Counted from the stretch's first letter, positions 17,271-25,850 are shown. The stretch is DNA of 51,808 nucleotides from JBAXQQ01 sp037131695 (GCA_964638715.1 CAZWZF010000031.1:1-51808); one strand, 5' to 3'. Notes: generated from the letters alone by a model not told the origin. A program made the numbers and translations.

Positions 17271-18080
17271 TTATTTCCCTTTTGGCTGCATACTTTCTTT
17301 TGTTACCGTTGCTACATGGCCATCAACATAGGATACAGCACATAGATTTAAATGACGGAATTGCATATCTCCCACGCCGGTCAATTTATTTGCAGCATTT
17401 CCCCCATCAGCAGTCATCATCATAAGAGAATAATCTGGAATACTTTCCATTTTAATTTTGCTCATTCCCATATTGTATCCGTAAGAAATAGTCTTGGATT
17501 TATCAGCAGATGGGCAAATCAATATGGCAGAATCAACATTTATATCTGTCCAAACAGTCTTATCTGATGGAAACATCTCTTCATGGTCTTGTGCATACAT
17601 CTGCATCGCGGCAGCCATCTGCCGCTGGTTGCTTAAACATGTTTGTACATAGGTCGATTCGCGTGCTTTCATGCGCGCCTTGGCGAATACCGGAAATAAA
17701 ATCGCAGCTAAGATTGGAATCATTATCAATGAAAAAGAAGATAAGGCGATTCCGGTAATAGCCATCCATTTTCCTGTCAATTGACCACCACTTTCATTAA
17801 TTCGTTTCAACGAAATAATGCCAAGTACCAGGCCAACCGGCGAAATGCCAAGAAGGCCTGTTATAAATGCTGCGATTGCCAGATTGCAATTCTCTGGCGG
17901 GAGTTGCTGCTGCCTGACACGTGGTTGAGTAGAACCGGTTATAACCGGAGTTGCCGATGGCTGTCCATCTGCCGTGAAATCATTCAAACAATTTGTGCAT
18001 TGCACAATTTTTCCACGATAAACCTCATCATATTTCACTTCTTTTTTGCAGTGAGGACAAGTGAGTTGCATGATTCCCAT
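17271..18080 (-). CDS. Membrane protein with zinc ribbon, DUF4190-like segment and pseudopilin-like H-x9-DG tail
   Basis: The start ATG 18080 has AAAGGAG 7-8 bases upstream. The order is: an N-terminal zinc ribbon (CPHC...CTNC, residues ~8-35), a linker, two hydrophobic segments with the DUF4190 look (LAIAAFITGLLGI...VGLVLGIISL), then ILAAILFPVFAKAR and CLSNQRQMAAAMQMYAQD. That last block and the final perfect H-x9-DG signature (H..YVDGH) are typical of DUF1559-like pseudopilin proteins of Planctomycetota and Armatimonadota. Here the prepilin cleavage motif is missing and the pseudopilin-like part is fused behind membrane segments and a zinc ribbon. Function is unknown; a type II secretion/pilus link is only by resemblance. 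The small gene at 18165-18383 lies upstream in the same direction. Confidence 0.8.
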   Translation of the reverse strand: MGIMQLTCPHCKKEVKYDEVYRGKIVQCTNCLNDFTADGQPSATPVITGSTQPRVRQQQLPPENCNLAIAAFITGLLGISPVGLVLGIISLKRINESGGQLTGKWMAITGIALSSFSLIMIPILAAILFPVFAKARMKARESTYVQTCLSNQRQMAAAMQMYAQDHEEMFPSDKTVWTDINVDSAILICPSADKSKTISYGYNMGMSKIKMESIPDYSLMMMTADGGNAANKLTGVGDMQFRHLNLCAVSYVDGHVATVTKESMQPKGK

Positions 18081-18164
18081 TTTCTTCTCCTTTATTGATT
18101 TCTCTATGAAAATTCTTTTTTATTTTAGAAAAAGTGCAACAATAGACTCCAATTTTACAAATAC

Positions 18165-18383
18165 CTATTTGCGGAACCATGTTGTAGTAGAAGATGAATA
18201 CAATTTGCGTTTATCATCCAGATCAGAACTTGCCATTGTGCGATTTATAGCGTAACGCACATTGCCGCGTGCTGCTATTCCAGGGGTTGAAACAACATCA
18301 GACCGTGACTGCACTCTGGAAAATTCCTGATCAGTCAATTCGCGGTCGCTGCATTTGGCGATTAATTGTGATAATTTGCTCAT
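18165..18383 (-). CDS. Small hypothetical protein (72 residues)
   Basis: ATG 18383 has AAGGA six bases upstream, and a consensus promoter (18407-18435) lies just beyond it, leaving a leader of under 20 bases. The N terminus MSKLSQLIAKCSDRELTDQEF is amphipathic and looks like the helical start of small zinc-finger/anti-sigma-like proteins, but the metal-ligand pattern is absent (one Cys only). The C-terminal half is Ser/Thr/Arg-rich (NRTMASSDLDDKRK). I do not recognise a family. It precedes the H-x9-DG gene by 84 bases in the same direction and may share its transcript. The promoter and ribosome site are the main support for its being real. Confidence 0.55.
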   Translation of the reverse strand: MSKLSQLIAKCSDRELTDQEFSRVQSRSDVVSTPGIAARGNVRYAINRTMASSDLDDKRKLYSSSTTTWFRK

Positions 18384-18406
18384 ATTCATTCCTTGTTAAT
18401 AAATAT

Positions 18407-18435
18407 TTTATACCCAAAAATCATAAATTTGTCAA
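18407..18435 (-). promoter_or_regulatory. Consensus sigma70-type promoter for the small gene
   Basis: On the minus strand TTGACA is followed after 17 bases by TATAAA (TATAAAAT). Predicted transcription start near 18400. It points away from dnaN. Confidence 0.7.
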
Positions 18436-18517
18436 TGTTTTTATGATTTCTCACAACATAATTTCACATCATTTCATAATATTTCAAAAAAAAATATATA
18501 GTGTTTCAGAAGGATAC

Positions 18518-18547
18518 TTGGCACTATATGGCGAATTGCGTTATACT
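18518..18547 (+). promoter_or_regulatory. Putative dnaN promoter
   Basis: TTGGCA, an 18-base spacer and TATACT give a good sigma70 match, with a start site near 18554 and ~40 bases of leader to the GTG at 18594. Confidence 0.6.
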
Positions 18548-18593
18548 ATCTAAAATATTTTCTGTCAAACCAGTGGCAGTTGGGAGCATAAAC

Positions 18594-19697
18594 GTGAAGT
18601 TCACCTGTACAAAAAAAGCATTATCAGAAGCACTGCACAGCGTATCAAGAGCAGTTGCTAACAAGAGCACCCTGCCGATTTTAAGCAACGTATTGCTTGA
18701 AGTCAAAGACGGGATGCTTAAATTAGTCACGACTGACCTTGAGATGGGTCTGACCTGTTCTATCCCGCTTGACCGGTTTGAAGAGGGTTCTGTCACTGTG
18801 CCTGAAAAAATACTGCAGGACGTAGTAGGCGGTTTAGGTGATGCCAACGACGTGACAGTCAGTGATGACGACAGAAGCATGCTGACGGTAACCGCCGGCA
18901 AATCCCGCTATACCATTCACGGTTTGCCAGCCACCGATTATCCGCTGCTGCCACAGGTTAATTCGAATATCTCGATTAAAGTAAAAAGCGGCGATTTCAA
19001 AGATTTAATCAAAAAAGTAATCTTTGCGGTAAGCACTGATGAAGGCCGTGCCGTATTGACCGGCTGTTTCCTGAATTGGGACGGCGTTATGCTGACTGCT
19101 GTTGCCACCGACACTCATCGACTGGCAGCAAAAAGAGTAACCGCGCAGGGAGAAATGGTAGAAGCAGTTTCTATAGTGGTTCCTGAACGCTCAATGAACG
19201 AATTGATGAGATTGCTGAATGTCGGCGACGAAAATGTTGAAATCCACATCTCTGAAAACCAGGTGAAGTTCGTATTTGCCCACATAAGTATGGTATCCCG
19301 ATTAATCGAAGGCACTTTCCCTCCGTTTGAACGCGTAATTCCCGCAGAGACCAATAAACGCCTGGTTATCAACCGCGAAGAACTTCTTGATGCTGTACGC
19401 CGCGCCAACGTGGTTGCCAGTAAAGAAAATAATAAAATCGTCATTAAAGCTGAAGAAAATAAATTATCAATCACCGCCCGCACCGGCGATATCGGTGAGG
19501 CGAACGAAGAGATTGATGTGTTATTAGAAGGCGACCCGATAGAAATCGGTTTTAACGCTGATTTTCTGCGCGATGTATTACAGGTATTAACCTGCGACAC
19601 CATAGAACTCGGACTCACCGCACCGTTAAGCCCCGGTCTGTTAAGATCGGTAGATGAACCCGAATTCAATTACGTCGTCATGCCGATGCAGATTTAG
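18594..19697 (+). CDS. dnaN: DNA polymerase III beta subunit (sliding clamp)
   Basis: The 367-residue length matches DnaN once the GTG at 18594 is used; GGGAG sits 7 bases upstream and KFTCTKKALSEAL is the usual first strand and helix. Landmarks are NKSTLPILSNVLLEV, ATDTHRLA and the C-terminal YVVMPMQI (homologue YVIMPMR). DnaN is the ring that tethers replicative polymerase to DNA. The usual dnaA and recF neighbours are absent: upstream is an AT-rich gap and a divergent small gene, and downstream is a MITE-like element and a DksA-type gene. It therefore has its own promoter rather than belonging to a dnaA-dnaN-recF operon. Confidence 0.97.
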   Translation: MKFTCTKKALSEALHSVSRAVANKSTLPILSNVLLEVKDGMLKLVTTDLEMGLTCSIPLDRFEEGSVTVPEKILQDVVGGLGDANDVTVSDDDRSMLTVTAGKSRYTIHGLPATDYPLLPQVNSNISIKVKSGDFKDLIKKVIFAVSTDEGRAVLTGCFLNWDGVMLTAVATDTHRLAAKRVTAQGEMVEAVSIVVPERSMNELMRLLNVGDENVEIHISENQVKFVFAHISMVSRLIEGTFPPFERVIPAETNKRLVINREELLDAVRRANVVASKENNKIVIKAEENKLSITARTGDIGEANEEIDVLLEGDPIEIGFNADFLRDVLQVLTCDTIELGLTAPLSPGLLRSVDEPEFNYVVMPMQI

Positions 19698-19709
19698 TAT
19701 TGATTTAAA

Positions 19710-19880
19710 GGTAGGGGAATTGTCCCCAATTCCCGCGACAGAATCGGTATAAGATGTGAACAAGGGTGGTGACGACAGATTCTTAGTGGTATTGCCTTTA
19801 TATACCTTATTATGTCGTTATTAACTTTGCGTCTTATTTAAAATTACACTATCGCGGGAGCTGGGGACAGCTCCCCTACC
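19710..19880. mobile_element. MITE-like element, family A copy 1
   Basis: The element is 171 bp with 29-base terminal inverted repeats: GGTAGGGGAATTGTCCCC... at the left and the complement ...GGGGACAGCTCCCCTACC at the right. The four arm mismatches turn AATT into AGCT at two places. A second copy lies at 35124-35297 with near-identical ends and a weakly conserved core (CGACAGATT, GTGGT, TTG). No coding capacity. It starts 12 bases after the dnaN stop. Confidence 0.8.
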
Positions 19881-20064
19881 ATTGCGATATTTGCGGAAAA
19901 TATCCCAATATTTAAAAAATGATAGAAATAATTCCTGTTTTTTAAATATATATGTTTAAAATTACCATTTTGCAGGAATTAATAGTAGATACAGCGAATT
20001 TAGCGTGAAATCTTTCGTGATAAGAAGCACGGAAAGAACTAACGGGTGTGAAAGGAATAAAAAT

Positions 20065-20454
20065 ATGGCAAAATCACATTTAACCCCACAATTAAAAACG
20101 ATTAAAAAGCAACTCGAAGAAGAACAGTTGCGATTAGAAGCTGAACTTCATGAAATAATCGAGCGAAACGCCAACTTGTCTGATGGTGAGAAGATGGCTG
20201 AAATATCCAGTTATGATGACCATCCAGCCGATTTGGCATCAGAAACATTTGAACGCGAAAAAGACCTGGCGATGGAAAACAATATCATTAACCTTTTAGA
20301 TAAAGTAACCGCCGCGTTAGATAAAATAAGAGACAACACCTACGGTATCTGTGACAATTGCGAAGAAGCCATCACCGAAAGCAGGTTAGAGGCATTGCCA
20401 TGGGCTACATATTGCCGCGATTGCCAGGACCTTTTTGAAGGTAGAAGGCGATAG
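20065..20454 (+). CDS. DksA/TraR-family C4 zinc-finger protein (YteA-like)
   Basis: The ATG at 20065 has AAAGGA eight bases upstream, giving 129 residues; twenty further upstream codons are unlikely. A long N-terminal helix pair (QLKTIKKQLEEEQLRLEAEL) is followed by YDDHPADLASETFEREKDL, the block typical of the YteA branch. The C-terminal zinc finger has all four cysteines (CDNC...CRDC). DksA-type proteins enter the RNA polymerase secondary channel and tune transcription with ppGpp, but YteA-type members lack a proven role and the acidic tip of E. coli DksA is not evident. It directly precedes lspA, a common arrangement. Confidence 0.88.
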   Translation: MAKSHLTPQLKTIKKQLEEEQLRLEAELHEIIERNANLSDGEKMAEISSYDDHPADLASETFEREKDLAMENNIINLLDKVTAALDKIRDNTYGICDNCEEAITESRLEALPWATYCRDCQDLFEGRRR

Positions 20455-20456
20455 TA

Positions 20457-20969
20457 GTGAAAATACCACCCAGACGGTATCTTATTGTAGCCGCATTTAT
20501 TGCCGCTCTCGTATTTTCACTCGACATCATCCTCAAATCATTCATCACCAGAACTATACTATTGTCTGGGCAAAAAATCGTGGTTATTCCCGGATATCTT
20601 GATTTGATGTCGGTAGAAAACCAGGGAACAGCTTTTGGATTGCTTCACGGCATGCCAGTACCAGTACTTCTAATCATCGCCGCCATCATGCTTATGGTTT
20701 TTGTTTGGCTGCTGCTGCCATTTATGCATAAACAATCTGGCGTATTCATCGCCGGCATAGTAATCGGCGGCGCCATAGGCAATATCTACGACCGCGTTAA
20801 CTACGGCTTCGTTCGCGACTTTATCTATTTCCACATTGACAATAAATTTTCATGGCCGGTATTTAATTTTGCTGATATCTGTGTGGTAACTGGTATAATA
20901 CTACTGATGATAATTTTAATCGTCACAGAAATTAAAGCTGCAAATGCTGAAAAAACAGAGGAAGCATAA
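20457..20969 (+). CDS. lspA: Lipoprotein signal peptidase (signal peptidase II)
   Basis: The 170-residue protein has four transmembrane segments and the two catalytic aspartates: D121 in FVRDFIYFH and D140 in FNFADICV, 19 residues apart as in characterised LspA. VENQGTAFG and GGAIGNIYDR are the other signatures. It cleaves the signal peptide of diacylglyceryl-modified prolipoproteins in the cytoplasmic membrane. The start is GTG 20457, two bases after the dksA-like stop. With lgt downstream, this forms a lipoprotein-maturation operon that would act on proteins such as the 41628-43949 lipoprotein. Confidence 0.95.
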   Translation: MKIPPRRYLIVAAFIAALVFSLDIILKSFITRTILLSGQKIVVIPGYLDLMSVENQGTAFGLLHGMPVPVLLIIAAIMLMVFVWLLLPFMHKQSGVFIAGIVIGGAIGNIYDRVNYGFVRDFIYFHIDNKFSWPVFNFADICVVTGIILLMIILIVTEIKAANAEKTEEA

Positions 20970-21059
20970 ATGATAGTAATAGGGGTGGTTATTGTTGTTG
21001 TAATAATTATACTTGCTATCAGCTTTTTAATGCCCGGCAGCAAAAATAAGGACAGGTAA
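20970..21059 (+). CDS. 29-residue single-span membrane peptide between lspA and lgt
   Basis: An ATG directly follows the lspA stop (TAA-ATG), and the frame reads MIVIGVVIVVVIIILAISF then a short polar tail ending KNKDR, with a stop at 21057-21059. The next base starts the lgt TTG codon. The peptide is one hydrophobic helix with a positive C-terminal tail. It fits exactly between two genes with no spare bases, which suggests translational coupling and is unlikely by chance. It could be a real small membrane protein of the lipoprotein pathway or only a translated spacer. No separate ribosome binding site is visible. Confidence 0.5.
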   Translation: MIVIGVVIVVVIIILAISFLMPGSKNKDR

Positions 21060-22028
21060 TTGATACCAACACTTTTTATAATTCCTACACCATCAATACT
21101 ATTTGTTATTATTGCAATGCTGATTTTCTGCGTCGCGGCGGCAATCTGGCTGTATCTTCGCAAGAAAAATGGTAAAGCGTTAGCTGCTGATACCGGCAAT
21201 GTTATTTCACTTTTATTCACCATTGCGATTCTTCTGGTAGTAATTCATTTCCTTGGCAATGCCAGCACGGCCAATGGCGGCGTCAATGGTGTTCACGTCA
21301 ATTCTTACGGCTTTATGCTGATGATGGGATTTATTTTTGGCATAACATCGGCAGTAAAATTAGGTAAAAAACGCGGAGTATCCGCTGATATTATTATTGA
21401 CCTTGGCATGACAATACTGATAGGCGCACTGGTCGGCGCCCGCGTTCAATATCTTTTGATGCCTGGCAATGCTGGTGCGGTGCTTGATTTCAAAACTCTG
21501 GTCACTTCCGGCGTCGGCGGCTTGGGATTCTTTGGCGGACTGGTGGGTGGTTTTTTATCGGCAACAGTATTCATCCTCATCAAAAAAGCAAACTTCCTGC
21601 GGGTGCTGGATACTTTTGCCCCGGGTATTGCCCTGGGATACGCCATTACCCGCATTGGCTGCTTTCTCAACGGCTGTTGTTTTGGCAAAGACGCCACCGG
21701 TCTGTGGGTAGCGACAAATTTCCCGCATAGCCCGGAAGGCCCGGTATTCCACGTTCACCCCACCCAGATTTACGCCTCGCTGATGGGATTCACGATGTTC
21801 GCCATTCTGTGGATGCTTTCCCGCGGCAATGGTCTGGGCAGAGCAGGCCGCCTTTTTGCCGCATTCCTGGCATTTGAAGGCATTGAAAGATTCACCATGG
21901 AAATATACCGACACGCCGACCCGAACTTTCATGGCGTGCTGACCCCCGCCCAAATCTTCTCCATAATACTAATCATAGCCGCAACCCTAATGTGGTTTTT
22001 CCTACCAAAGAAACCGGCGGTGGATTGA
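21060..22028 (+). CDS. lgt: Prolipoprotein diacylglyceryl transferase
   Basis: This is a polytopic membrane protein of 322 residues. The Lgt core includes GFMLMMGFIFGI, GARVQYLL, GGLGFFGGLVGG, the signature ITRIGCFLNGCCFG and HPTQIYASL. Lgt transfers diacylglycerol from phosphatidylglycerol to the lipobox cysteine, the step before LspA cleavage. TTG 21060 is the first possible start, overlapping no upstream gene; the first ~60 residues are an extra pair of hydrophobic segments compared with short Lgt proteins, so a later start is possible. The cysteine-rich version of the signature (GCCFG) is seen in many non-proteobacterial Lgt proteins. Confidence 0.93.
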   Translation: MIPTLFIIPTPSILFVIIAMLIFCVAAAIWLYLRKKNGKALAADTGNVISLLFTIAILLVVIHFLGNASTANGGVNGVHVNSYGFMLMMGFIFGITSAVKLGKKRGVSADIIIDLGMTILIGALVGARVQYLLMPGNAGAVLDFKTLVTSGVGGLGFFGGLVGGFLSATVFILIKKANFLRVLDTFAPGIALGYAITRIGCFLNGCCFGKDATGLWVATNFPHSPEGPVFHVHPTQIYASLMGFTMFAILWMLSRGNGLGRAGRLFAAFLAFEGIERFTMEIYRHADPNFHGVLTPAQIFSIILIIAATLMWFFLPKKPAVD

Positions 22029-22035
22029 TATAATC

Positions 22036-22208
22036 AATTAAAAATTAAAAATGAAGAATTAAAAATTATGCCTTCATTTTGAAGATATTTTCTCCACAAT
22101 GATAATAATAGTGACAGCGAATTAACTCCCTCCGTCACTGCAGTGACACCTCACTCAAGAGGGAGGCATAATTCTTCATTTTTAATTCTTAATTTTTAAT
22201 TTTTAATT
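22036..22208. repeat. Large inverted repeat between convergent lgt and MFS genes
   Basis: Arms of ~40 bases (AATTAAAAATTAAAAATGAAG... and its near-complement) enclose a second unit, CTCCCTCCGTCACTGCAGTGAC...GAGGGAGG. The inner unit recurs inverted at ~50140-50183. The left arm starts 8 bases after the lgt stop and the right arm covers the stop codon of the MFS gene, so the element supplies the 3' end of both transcripts. Confidence 0.75.
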
Positions 22209-23450
22209 ACTCTCCCCTGTCCACTTCTCCCGCACGCGCATTATCTGGTATAACGATATTGCCATTATGGCGATTGATATTATGGCGGGGTAAAATATGC
22301 CGTAATTGAAATATTTCCACACCAGTGAACCGAGATAGCTGAATATCAGCAGGTAGAACATACTAACAAATGTTATAGTTGCCAGGCTGAGGGTTCTTTT
22401 GCCGGCGGGGCAGATGCTGATGGTCATGGCACTTTGCCCGATAGCCATGGTGTTTTGCGCAAAACCAAAGATGGCGAATAATATCATGAAATGTGTTGTG
22501 TTGCTGGCAAATATGAAGGCGGCAAACAGCAGCATCATGAGCATGCGACTGATAACCAGTAGATTTTTATGCCCGAACTTATCGCCAATATACGCGCTGA
22601 AAAAGTTGCCTGCCAGTGAACCGGCCATTTGAAATACTGTGAAATTTGCGTAAATAGTATCGCTTGCCTGCAGAAAATTCTTGGCGTATACCGCAATAAA
22701 TGGGGTGATAAATAAAAATCCGTAAGAGAAATTAAGGCTGGACATATAGCGGCTGAAATTTGGCCATTTTCGCAGCAATTCCGGTATCTCGCGCAAGGTC
22801 GCCAGCGGCGAGGGATCTTCTGATACCTGTTCCGGCACATAATTATCCGGCTCTTTAATGCCGGTAAATACCCAGTAAGAAAGTGCCATGAATACAAAAC
22901 AGCAAAAATGCAGAATGGCGTACCCGATAACTCCCGGGTAATGCCCAATAAGCCAGCCAGACAATAAACCGCCAAGGACACCGGTCAATCCGCTGACTGT
23001 CATACGCCAGGCAAAACATGAAGCGCGCTTATTGGGCGGCACAGTTTCCTGCACCAGCGTCTGCCACCCGGTAAGGGTAATGCCGCCAACCATGCCGGAT
23101 ATAAATGGGGTAAGTATGACAATCGCCAGCACCGCATTGGTACTGGCAAGAAATATATACAGCAAAATAGCCGCAAGCAAGTAAGGCAGCCGCTGAAAAA
23201 CACCCGACACCCTAATCATCGGCATCATCTTTTTCTGCTTTGAAATATGATGCGCCATTAAAATCGGCGGCAGCATGAAACCTATGACAGATAACGACGG
23301 CGCCAGCGACAGCAAAAATGATGATCCATGAAGAGAGGATATCATACCCGGCAGAATAGTATTCGGGTTAACAAAAGACAAACCGCCAATATATAACCCG
23401 CCTTCAACAATATGCGATAAATAATTATGTGCGGTAAAATCTTTCTTCAA
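22203..23450 (-). CDS. Major facilitator superfamily transporter
   Basis: The 415-residue protein has about twelve hydrophobic segments and a central polar loop near residues 205-230 (KEPDNYVPEQVSEDPSP), the usual MFS 6+6 layout. GDKFGHKNLL is a motif A-like loop in the second half. Substrate cannot be read; the neighbouring sialate O-acetylesterase and GH29-like genes suggest a sugar or glycoside. The first available start is a TTG at 23450 (LKKDF read as MKKDF) with no clear ribosome site; the next ATG is 35 codons in and would remove part of the first helix. The stop codon lies inside the palindromic element at 22036-22208. Confidence 0.85.
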   Translation of the reverse strand: MKKDFTAHNYLSHIVEGGLYIGGLSFVNPNTILPGMISSLHGSSFLLSLAPSLSVIGFMLPPILMAHHISKQKKMMPMIRVSGVFQRLPYLLAAILLYIFLASTNAVLAIVILTPFISGMVGGITLTGWQTLVQETVPPNKRASCFAWRMTVSGLTGVLGGLLSGWLIGHYPGVIGYAILHFCCFVFMALSYWVFTGIKEPDNYVPEQVSEDPSPLATLREIPELLRKWPNFSRYMSSLNFSYGFLFITPFIAVYAKNFLQASDTIYANFTVFQMAGSLAGNFFSAYIGDKFGHKNLLVISRMLMMLLFAAFIFASNTTHFMILFAIFGFAQNTMAIGQSAMTISICPAGKRTLSLATITFVSMFYLLIFSYLGSLVWKYFNYGIFYPAIISIAIMAISLYQIMRVREKWTGESN

Positions 23451-23530
23451 AAATATATGTGCCTTGTATTAGTTTAATTTTTTGACATGATTAACATGAT
23501 TGACATGATTTTTTGGCTTCGCCATTAAAG

Positions 23531-23602
23531 AAATTCAAATACTTTCGCATAGATCACTTCAACAGGATCAGTGACTTTTAGTAAAAGTATTATTATGAAT
23601 TT
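23531..23602. repeat. Palindromic repeat related to 2543-2659
   Basis: AAATTCAAATACTTTCGC and AAAAGTATTATTATGAATTT form imperfect ends around GATCACTTCAACAGGATCAGTGAC. The layout and the ACTTTCGC and CACTTC...CAGTGAC words match the element after the GRE gene. Upstream (23481-23514) is a triple GACATGATT/AACATGATT direct repeat. Confidence 0.6.
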
Positions 23603-23671
23603 AACATGGATGGACAAGATAGTAATGATATAAATATCCTTCCTATCCTGCCCATCCATGTTAATTAAATT
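23598..23671. repeat. Inverted repeat with AACATGGATGG arms
   Basis: AATTTAACATGGATGGACAA on the left pairs with the complement of CCCATCCATGTTAATT on the right, extending through GATAG/CTATC with two mismatches. It lies in the gap between the stop of the sialate O-acetylesterase gene and the 5' end of the MFS gene. Confidence 0.7.
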
Positions 23672-23693
23672 GCAACCAGTGACTTAAATCTTC

Positions 23694-25616
23694 TCACGCA
23701 TTCCTGCCCCAATTGTCGGTGCGGAATGGCGAGGCGGGAAGACCTTGTCCATTGTACAGGCTGACAGTCGGGTTATTTGCCCAACCGTATCGTACCGCCA
23801 CCGGACGCGCCACGATAGGGCTTTTTACTACCACGGTATTATTTTCAATATACGCCTCAGCCCAGACGAACTTTTTGTCGTCGCCGGCAATTTCAAATCC
23901 GGTTAATTCGCCATCTTTCGCCACCAGACCTGAACCTTTATGCTCGAAAAATACCCGGATTTTATCCACTTCCTGCAGCGCGTCAGATACAATCGGTCCC
24001 ATCGGCACTACATCATAATTATAAACAGTGGCAAATGCGTTCTGTGCCAACCGGCGTCCGACTTCCTGCTTGTTGCGCGGGTGAATATCCATTGCATCGC
24101 CGATATCAATCGCGGATGCCAACCCGGTATTTACCAGTTTCAATGCCATGCGCTGCGCCTCGCGCAATTCTGCCCAGTCAGACTCGCCCGGTTCATCAAC
24201 TTTCGGCTGGAAATTCGCCAACTCAACGAAGAAAAATGGCAAATCTTCTTTCTTCCATTGATTGCGCCAATCAACAATTAACGCAGGAAACAAAGTGCGG
24301 TATTCATAACTGCGCCCGGCGTTCGATTCACCCTGGTACCATATTGCGCCTTTTATCGGCAGCGGCAGCAGCGGGTAAATCATCCCGTTATATAGCATGG
24401 TCGGGCAATTCTGGCTATTATCGCCAAAAGGCAGCGCGGGTAATGCCGGCGGTTCGGTAAGGCCCAGGTTATGCTCGATATTGAACTCCCAGGGACCGCT
24501 CAGGGTGAATGATTGATTGTGGTCATCCGCTGGGTGGATTATCATCTCCGCGTTTGGACCTATCATGCCGCCGGAATAAAAGCCGCTGAATACCCGTACA
24601 GCGATTACTGCACTGCCGGATTTCACCAGCTCTGCCGGTATCGTGTAAATGCGCGGTTTGCACCAGTTGCCCGGATTGTCGCTGCTGCTTAATCCGCCAA
24701 CGCGGACATTATTGAAATAAGTGTCATCTGTTTTATCACACGCGCCAATATGCAACGACAGTTCTCTGCCTTCCCATTCTGCCGGCAATTCAATTACTTT
24801 TCTAAACCACAGCACGCCGTTAAAATTGCATCCGTCGCTTTGCCAGGTACGCGGCAAGTTCATGGTTCCCCATTCTTCAATCGGGTGCTCTAACTTTGCC
24901 CAGCCAGCGGCGTAACCCAGATTTTCCGGGTTTGGCCGCGTCATGGCGTTGGTCCAGTCTTTGGTTAAATCTTTATATTTAGCCTCTAATTCGGGACGAT
25001 TTTCCAGTGATACTTCTATAAACTTGGTGAAATGTTTCAATCCCGGCACAGAATCCAGACCTTCATGGCTGACCCAGGTTTCCGCCACCGTACCACCCCA
25101 GGAAGAATTGATCAATCCGATAGGCCTGCCGGTTTTCAAATGCACTTCACGACCAAAAAAGTAGCCAACGGCAGTGAAATCACCAACAACTTCCGGTGTG
25201 CATACTTTCCATGGACTATCAACATATTCGGTAAGTTCAAGGGATGGCACATGTGGGATAAAATTGTGACGAATCAGCGGGTAGTTCGCCGCTGCAATCT
25301 CTTCCTCAGCATTATCAGACAGGTTAACAGGCCATTCCATGTTCGATTGGCCGCTGCACACCCACACATCGCCCATCACAATATCCGACACCGTTATCGT
25401 TTCATAATATCCAGCCACAATTAACTCGTAATTACCACCCGCGGGCAATGCCGGAAATTCAACACCCCATTTGCCATTTGCGCCAGTGACAGCAGATACT
25501 TTATTACCCGCAAATGTGACAAAAATCTCTTCACCGGCCTCAGCCCAGCCGCATATAATTATCTGCTCATCTGCCTGCAGCACCGCATGGTCAGTAAGTA
25601 ACGAGTGTAAACGCAT
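23694..25616 (-). CDS. Sialate O-acetylesterase (SGNH hydrolase, SIAE-like)
   Basis: ATG 25616 has CGGAGG six bases upstream, giving 640 residues. The SGNH nucleophile block is CSGQSNMEW (S91), and the WYQGESN block and the late DIHPRNK with H512 two residues after D510 complete the catalytic set. A jelly-roll insertion around residues 265-400 (WFRKVIELPAEW, GACDKTDDTYFNNVRVG) is the standard domain of this family. Such enzymes remove 9-O-acetyl groups from sialic acids, though many bacterial members act on other acetylated glycans. No signal peptide is visible, so it would be cytoplasmic. It heads a sugar-related block with the MFS gene. Confidence 0.9.
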   Translation of the reverse strand: MRLHSLLTDHAVLQADEQIIICGWAEAGEEIFVTFAGNKVSAVTGANGKWGVEFPALPAGGNYELIVAGYYETITVSDIVMGDVWVCSGQSNMEWPVNLSDNAEEEIAAANYPLIRHNFIPHVPSLELTEYVDSPWKVCTPEVVGDFTAVGYFFGREVHLKTGRPIGLINSSWGGTVAETWVSHEGLDSVPGLKHFTKFIEVSLENRPELEAKYKDLTKDWTNAMTRPNPENLGYAAGWAKLEHPIEEWGTMNLPRTWQSDGCNFNGVLWFRKVIELPAEWEGRELSLHIGACDKTDDTYFNNVRVGGLSSSDNPGNWCKPRIYTIPAELVKSGSAVIAVRVFSGFYSGGMIGPNAEMIIHPADDHNQSFTLSGPWEFNIEHNLGLTEPPALPALPFGDNSQNCPTMLYNGMIYPLLPLPIKGAIWYQGESNAGRSYEYRTLFPALIVDWRNQWKKEDLPFFFVELANFQPKVDEPGESDWAELREAQRMALKLVNTGLASAIDIGDAMDIHPRNKQEVGRRLAQNAFATVYNYDVVPMGPIVSDALQEVDKIRVFFEHKGSGLVAKDGELTGFEIAGDDKKFVWAEAYIENNTVVVKSPIVARPVAVRYGWANNPTVSLYNGQGLPASPFRTDNWGRNA

Positions 25617-25717
25617 AAAAAAGCCTCCGAAATCGATTAATACTACTCTTTTCACCACCCACCCCGGTTATCCTGCGTGATTGCTGGAAAATGGTGATTA
25701 TTTATGCGAAAGGAGAA

Positions 25718-25760
25718 GTTACACAGAAATGCACTAAGGAGATACGGAGATACATCGAGG
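25718..25760. repeat. Half copy of the ACACAGAG repeat
   Basis: TTACACAGAAATGCACTAAGG and GAGATACGGAGATACATCGAGG match the left arm of the elements at 50110-50225 and 50518-50613. The right arm is missing. Confidence 0.5.
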
Positions 25761-25850
25761 CTTTTTATAATCGTGCCTTTACCCTAACCCAAATAAATTG
25801 GACAAGTGTTAAGTTTTCAGTTTCAGCGACAGAAAAATATCGCTATAAGT

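Noticed and set aside
18384..18593. Possible origin of replication next to dnaN
   Set aside because: The gap is AT-rich but I find no convincing run of DnaA boxes (TTATCCACA type), no dnaA, and two good promoters account for the sequence.
19710..19880. Integron attC site or riboswitch
   Set aside because: Arms are too long and symmetrical for attC, there is no integrase or cassette order, and a second copy lies in an unrelated place after purL.
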